From Phycisphaerae bacterium (GTDB lineage Bacteria > Planctomycetota > Phycisphaerae > UBA1845), in assembly GCA_029260015.1 (NCBI GenBank), contig JAJDEB010000023.1, forward strand, positions 667,457 to 731,456: 64,000 bases of DNA, in the 5' to 3' direction. Made by a program: the position numbers and the translations under genes. The stretch's first letter is position 1, and each line of letters opens with the position of its first letter. Below the pieces are notes generated by a model, which did not search any database, was not told the DNA's origin, and saw nothing but the letters and a program-made list of their open reading frames with translations. Below, one piece after another: positions 61,224-64,000 of this stretch.

Positions 61224-62378
61224 ATGAATTTTGAACTCCCCGAAGACTTGAAAATGCTGCGCGACATGGCCCGCAAGTTCGCAGCCGACGAAATCGCACC
61301 CAACGCCCGCGCGTGGGATCGTGAGGGCGCCATCCCACAAACGACGATCGAAAAACTGGCTGGCTTGGGCTTCATGGGCGTGCTCGTTCCGGAAGAACTC
61401 GGTGGGGCTGGCGCAAGTTATCTCGGCATGACTGTGGTAATGGAAGAAATCGCCCGCCAATGTGGCGGAACCGCGCTGATGCTCGCCGCCCACAACGGCC
61501 TTTGCGTAGGGCATATTCTGCTTGCGGGTAACGATGAGCAAAAGAAAAAATACCTGCCCGACTTAGCCGCTGGCAAAAAACTCGGCGCTTGGGCACTAAC
61601 CGAACCGGGCAGCGGCAGCGATGCAGCCGCCCTCACCACGACGGCTGTTCGCGAAGGCGACGAGTGGGTGATCAACGGTGCCAAGAACTTCATCACCAAT
61701 GGCGTGAAAGCCGGCACATTCGTAGTGATGGCGCGGACCGATCCCGATGCTTCGAAAACCAAAGGCATCAGTGCGTTTGTGATCGAGCGCGACACGCCCG
61801 GCTTGGAAATTGGCCCAAAGGAAGACAAGCTCGGTATGCGAGCAAGCGACACGGTTCCGCTCATTTTCGAAAACTGCCGCGTACCAGCCGAAAATCTACT
61901 CGGCGAATTGAACGCGGGTTTCAAGGATACGCTGCGCGTTTTGGAGCGCGGGCGAATCACCATCGCGGCGCTTTCGGTCGGACTCGCCCGGGGCGGTTTG
62001 GAAGAATCGCTCAAGTACGCCAGCGAACGCGAGCAATTCGGAAAGCCTTTGAACCGTCATCAGGCCATTCAGTTCATGCTGGCTGACATGGCGATGGAAA
62101 TTGATGCCGCACGGCTGCTCGTACGCAAAGCCGCTGTCCTCAAAGACGATGGCAAGGACGCATTGATCGAAGCATCGACAGCCAAACTCTTCGCCAGCGA
62201 GATGGCCACCCGGGCATGCCTCGACGCCATTCAGATTCATGGTGGATATGGCTACCTCAAAGATGTGCCCGTCGAACGCTATCTGCGCGATGCAAAACTT
62301 TGCGAAATCGGTGAAGGCTCCAGCCAGATCCAGCGCCTCGTGATCGCGCGAACTTTACTCGAATTACCCGGGTCCTAG
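61224..62378 (+). CDS. Acyl-CoA dehydrogenase (second of three), butyryl/short-chain-like
   Basis: 384 residues with all family blocks: [93 protein letters not shown] and [23 protein letters not shown]. At the place of the usual YEGTSE catalytic-base motif it has [15 protein letters not shown], so the Glu is retained in GEGSSQ. The pattern is close to short-chain or branched-chain acyl-CoA dehydrogenases. It starts 72 bp after the first gene and ends 29 bp before the third. Substrate not readable. Confidence 0.93.
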   Translation: MNFELPEDLKMLRDMARKFAADEIAPNARAWDREGAIPQTTIEKLAGLGFMGVLVPEELGGAGASYLGMTVVMEEIARQCGGTALMLAAHNGLCVGHILLAGNDEQKKKYLPDLAAGKKLGAWALTEPGSGSDAAALTTTAVREGDEWVINGAKNFITNGVKAGTFVVMARTDPDASKTKGISAFVIERDTPGLEIGPKEDKLGMRASDTVPLIFENCRVPAENLLGELNAGFKDTLRVLERGRITIAALSVGLARGGLEESLKYASEREQFGKPLNRHQAIQFMLADMAMEIDAARLLVRKAAVLKDDGKDALIEASTAKLFASEMATRACLDAIQIHGGYGYLKDVPVERYLRDAKLCEIGEGSSQIQRLVIARTLLELPGS

Positions 62379-62407
62379 TGAATTGCACTAACCTGCGGAG
62401 CATACTC

Positions 62408-63577
62408 ATGGATTTTGATTTCAGCGAAGATCATCGGATGTTGCGCGACACTGTGCGCGAATTTGCTCGTGCGCAGGTCGCGCCCGGTGCGGCTGCCCGC
62501 GACAAAGCCCATAAGATCGAACCCCAACTGATCGCCCAGATGGCCGAAATGGGATTGTTCGGCATCTGCATTCCGCAGGAATTCGGTGGGTCTGGAATGG
62601 ACTGCGTCGCTTCGACGATCGTGGTCGAAGAAATTTCCAAAGCCTGCGCCGGGACGGGTGTATTCCTCAGCGCCCACAACTCGCTGTGTGTTGACCCGAT
62701 TCTCGGCTTCGGCACGGAAGCGCAAAAGAAGAAATACCTACCCAAGCTGGCGTCGGGCGAAACGATCGGCTGCTTTTCGCTCACCGAACCCGGAAGTGGC
62801 AGCGATGCAGGGGCGGCACGATGTATGGCCGTCGAACAGGGCGATTCGTGGATGGTCAACGGCAGCAAGATTTTCGTCACCAACGGCGCAGAAGCCGGCA
62901 TAATCGTGCTCTTCGCCGTCACCGATCCTACCGACTCGCGACACCGAATGAGCGCCTTCGTCGTCGAACAACCGCACGACGGACTCTCGATCGCCAAGCT
63001 CGAACACAAGATGGGCATCCGCTGCACATCGACGGCTGAGTTCTTGTTTGAGAATTGTGCAATCCCCAGCGCCAACATGCTCGATAAACGCGGTGGCGGT
63101 TTACGCGTGGCGCTGACCACGCTCGACGGAGGACGCATCGGCGTCGCGGCGCAGGGATTGGGTATCGCCGAAGCTTGCCTAGAAACCGCGATCGACTACG
63201 CCCGCCAGCGCGAACAGTTCAATCGTCCCATCGGCGCGTTCCCTGCGATTCAAGACAAAATCGCCAACATGGCAGTCGGCATCGCAGCCAGTCGCATGCT
63301 GGTGTACCGCGCGGCTTGGCTAAAGGATCAGAAGCGCCCATACGGATACGAAGCGGCCCAGGCGAAGCTCTATGCGGCTGAGGCGTGCAACCGCGCCGCC
63401 AGCGCAGCCGTCCAGGTCTACGGTGGCTACGGTTTCTGTGATGACTACCCTGTTGAGCGACTTTATCGCGACGCAAAAATCACCGAGCTTTATGAAGGCA
63501 CCAGTGAAATTCATCGCCTCGTGATCGCCCGCGGACTGCTCGACAATTCTGCCAACGCATGGGAAACGAATCGATGA
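62408..63577 (+). CDS. Acyl-CoA dehydrogenase (third of three)
   Basis: From the ATG at 62408, with GGAG 7 bases ahead, 389 residues; a GTG at 62378 overlapping the previous stop is a weaker choice. Family blocks: [112 protein letters not shown] and the catalytic Glu in LYEGTSEIHRLVIAR. It is close to short-chain acyl-CoA dehydrogenases. The following 3-hydroxyacyl-CoA dehydrogenase overlaps by four bases, so electrons and products pass along one pathway. Confidence 0.94.
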   Translation: MDFDFSEDHRMLRDTVREFARAQVAPGAAARDKAHKIEPQLIAQMAEMGLFGICIPQEFGGSGMDCVASTIVVEEISKACAGTGVFLSAHNSLCVDPILGFGTEAQKKKYLPKLASGETIGCFSLTEPGSGSDAGAARCMAVEQGDSWMVNGSKIFVTNGAEAGIIVLFAVTDPTDSRHRMSAFVVEQPHDGLSIAKLEHKMGIRCTSTAEFLFENCAIPSANMLDKRGGGLRVALTTLDGGRIGVAAQGLGIAEACLETAIDYARQREQFNRPIGAFPAIQDKIANMAVGIAASRMLVYRAAWLKDQKRPYGYEAAQAKLYAAEACNRAASAAVQVYGGYGFCDDYPVERLYRDAKITELYEGTSEIHRLVIARGLLDNSANAWETNR

Positions 63578-64000
63578 GTGCAATCGACAAGAGCAAACCG
63601 ATCGGCGTGGTCGGTGCAGGCGCGATGGGCCGGGGTATCGTTCAGATCTTCGCCCAAAGCGGTTTTGATGTCATGGTCCACGACGCAAGCGCGGCCGCCA
63701 TCGACTCGGCTATTGCGACGATCAACAAACTGCTCGAACGAAGCGTCACGAAAGAACGCATCACTGCCGATCAAAAATCAGCAACGCTAATGCGCATCAC
63801 ACCAATCAATGACGTATCGGAATTCAAACCCGTTCAACTCTTCATCGAAGCCGCCAGCGAAAAGCCCGAGGTCAAAAAGAATATTTTCAAAGCCGTCGAT
63901 GACGTGCTGCCCAGCGACGCCATCCGCGCAACCAACACCAGCAGCATCAGCATCACGGAACTGGCTGCGATCACCAAAACACCGGAACTGTTCATCGGGA
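63574..64000 (+). CDS. 3-hydroxyacyl-CoA dehydrogenase (3-hydroxybutyryl-CoA type), 3' end outside the window
   Basis: About 142 residues are seen. The N-terminus IGVVGAGAMGRGIVQIFAQSGFDVMVHD carries the Rossmann loop GAGAMG (14-19) for NAD. Then FIEAASEKPEVKKNIF and ATNTSSISITELA, typical of the 3-hydroxyacyl-CoA dehydrogenase NAD-binding domain, follow. The substrate domain lies beyond the edge. The start overlaps the preceding stop as ATGA. It would oxidise the 3-hydroxyacyl-CoA made after the dehydrogenase step; the hydratase is not in the window. Confidence 0.92.
   Translation, partial: MSAIDKSKPIGVVGAGAMGRGIVQIFAQSGFDVMVHDASAAAIDSAIATINKLLERSVTKERITADQKSATLMRITPINDVSEFKPVQLFIEAASEKPEVKKNIFKAVDDVLPSDAIRATNTSSISITELAAITKTPELFIG

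Overview
The window looks like a chromosome segment of a planctomycete, most probably of the Phycisphaerae or a close uncultured relative. This is inferred from content, not from a marker gene. The evidence is a run of large secreted proteins that start with DCNxNGxxDxCE calcium-type repeats and end in a Cys-containing dockerin-like module, a choice-of-anchor U protein with a C-terminal sorting tail, a very large AsmA-like protein, many GTG/TTG starts and moderate GC. No rRNA, tRNA, CRISPR array, phage or intact insertion sequence was found.

Layout. 1-4.3 kb (mostly minus): a Ser/Thr kinase next to a metallophosphoesterase that runs off the left edge, then an undecaprenyl-phosphate sugar-1-phosphate transferase overlapping a two-TM potassium channel with an RCK domain. 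4.3-11.4 kb (plus): a Kazal-type lipoprotein, then AsmA-like, YihY/BrkB, C39-like lipoprotein and a small exported protein, tightly packed. 11.4-14.3 kb (minus): PilT, release factor 1, ribosomal protein L31 type B. 14.5-19.8 kb: glycogen use, with glucan phosphorylase and pullulanase transcribed divergently, then an S1/P1 nuclease. 20-24 kb: an anchored secreted protein, a DinB-like protein and glutamine synthetase. 24-29.3 kb: a structured non-coding stretch, an HTH protein with an orphan DNA methyltransferase, a phosphoesterase and YidC. 29.3-30 kb: a membrane-protein gene between two 113-bp direct repeats. 30.6-34.4 kb: sugar kinase-like protein and double GT2 glycosyltransferase, divergent from a double GNAT protein.

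34.4-35 kb holds the most interesting object: an exact sigma-54 promoter followed by about 380 nt containing a series of perfect hairpins and ending in a strong intrinsic terminator, with no credible ORF. I read it as an undescribed sigma-54-controlled structured RNA. 35-36.8 kb has a transglutaminase-like membrane protein and uracil phosphoribosyltransferase. 36.8-48.5 kb is a cluster of five large surface or secreted proteins (LamG, FG-GAP propeller, right-handed beta-helix, dockerin-like) that share modules; two neighbours look like products of module exchange. 48.5-55.3 kb has a eukaryote-like citrate synthase, a MerR regulator, a LOG-family protein, a GNAT protein, a WaaP-like kinase and a membrane glycosyltransferase. 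55.3-59.6 kb is an oleBCD olefin-biosynthesis operon without oleA in view, preceded by a lipoprotein. 60 kb to the end is a plus-strand acyl-CoA oxidation operon: three acyl-CoA dehydrogenases and the start of a 3-hydroxyacyl-CoA dehydrogenase.

The functional threads are envelope and surface building (lipid-linked sugar transfer, AsmA, YihY, YidC, glycosyltransferases, secreted repeats), storage glucan turnover, and fatty-acyl chemistry in both directions (head-to-head olefin formation beside beta-oxidation). All calls rest on reading motifs by eye; no database search was run.
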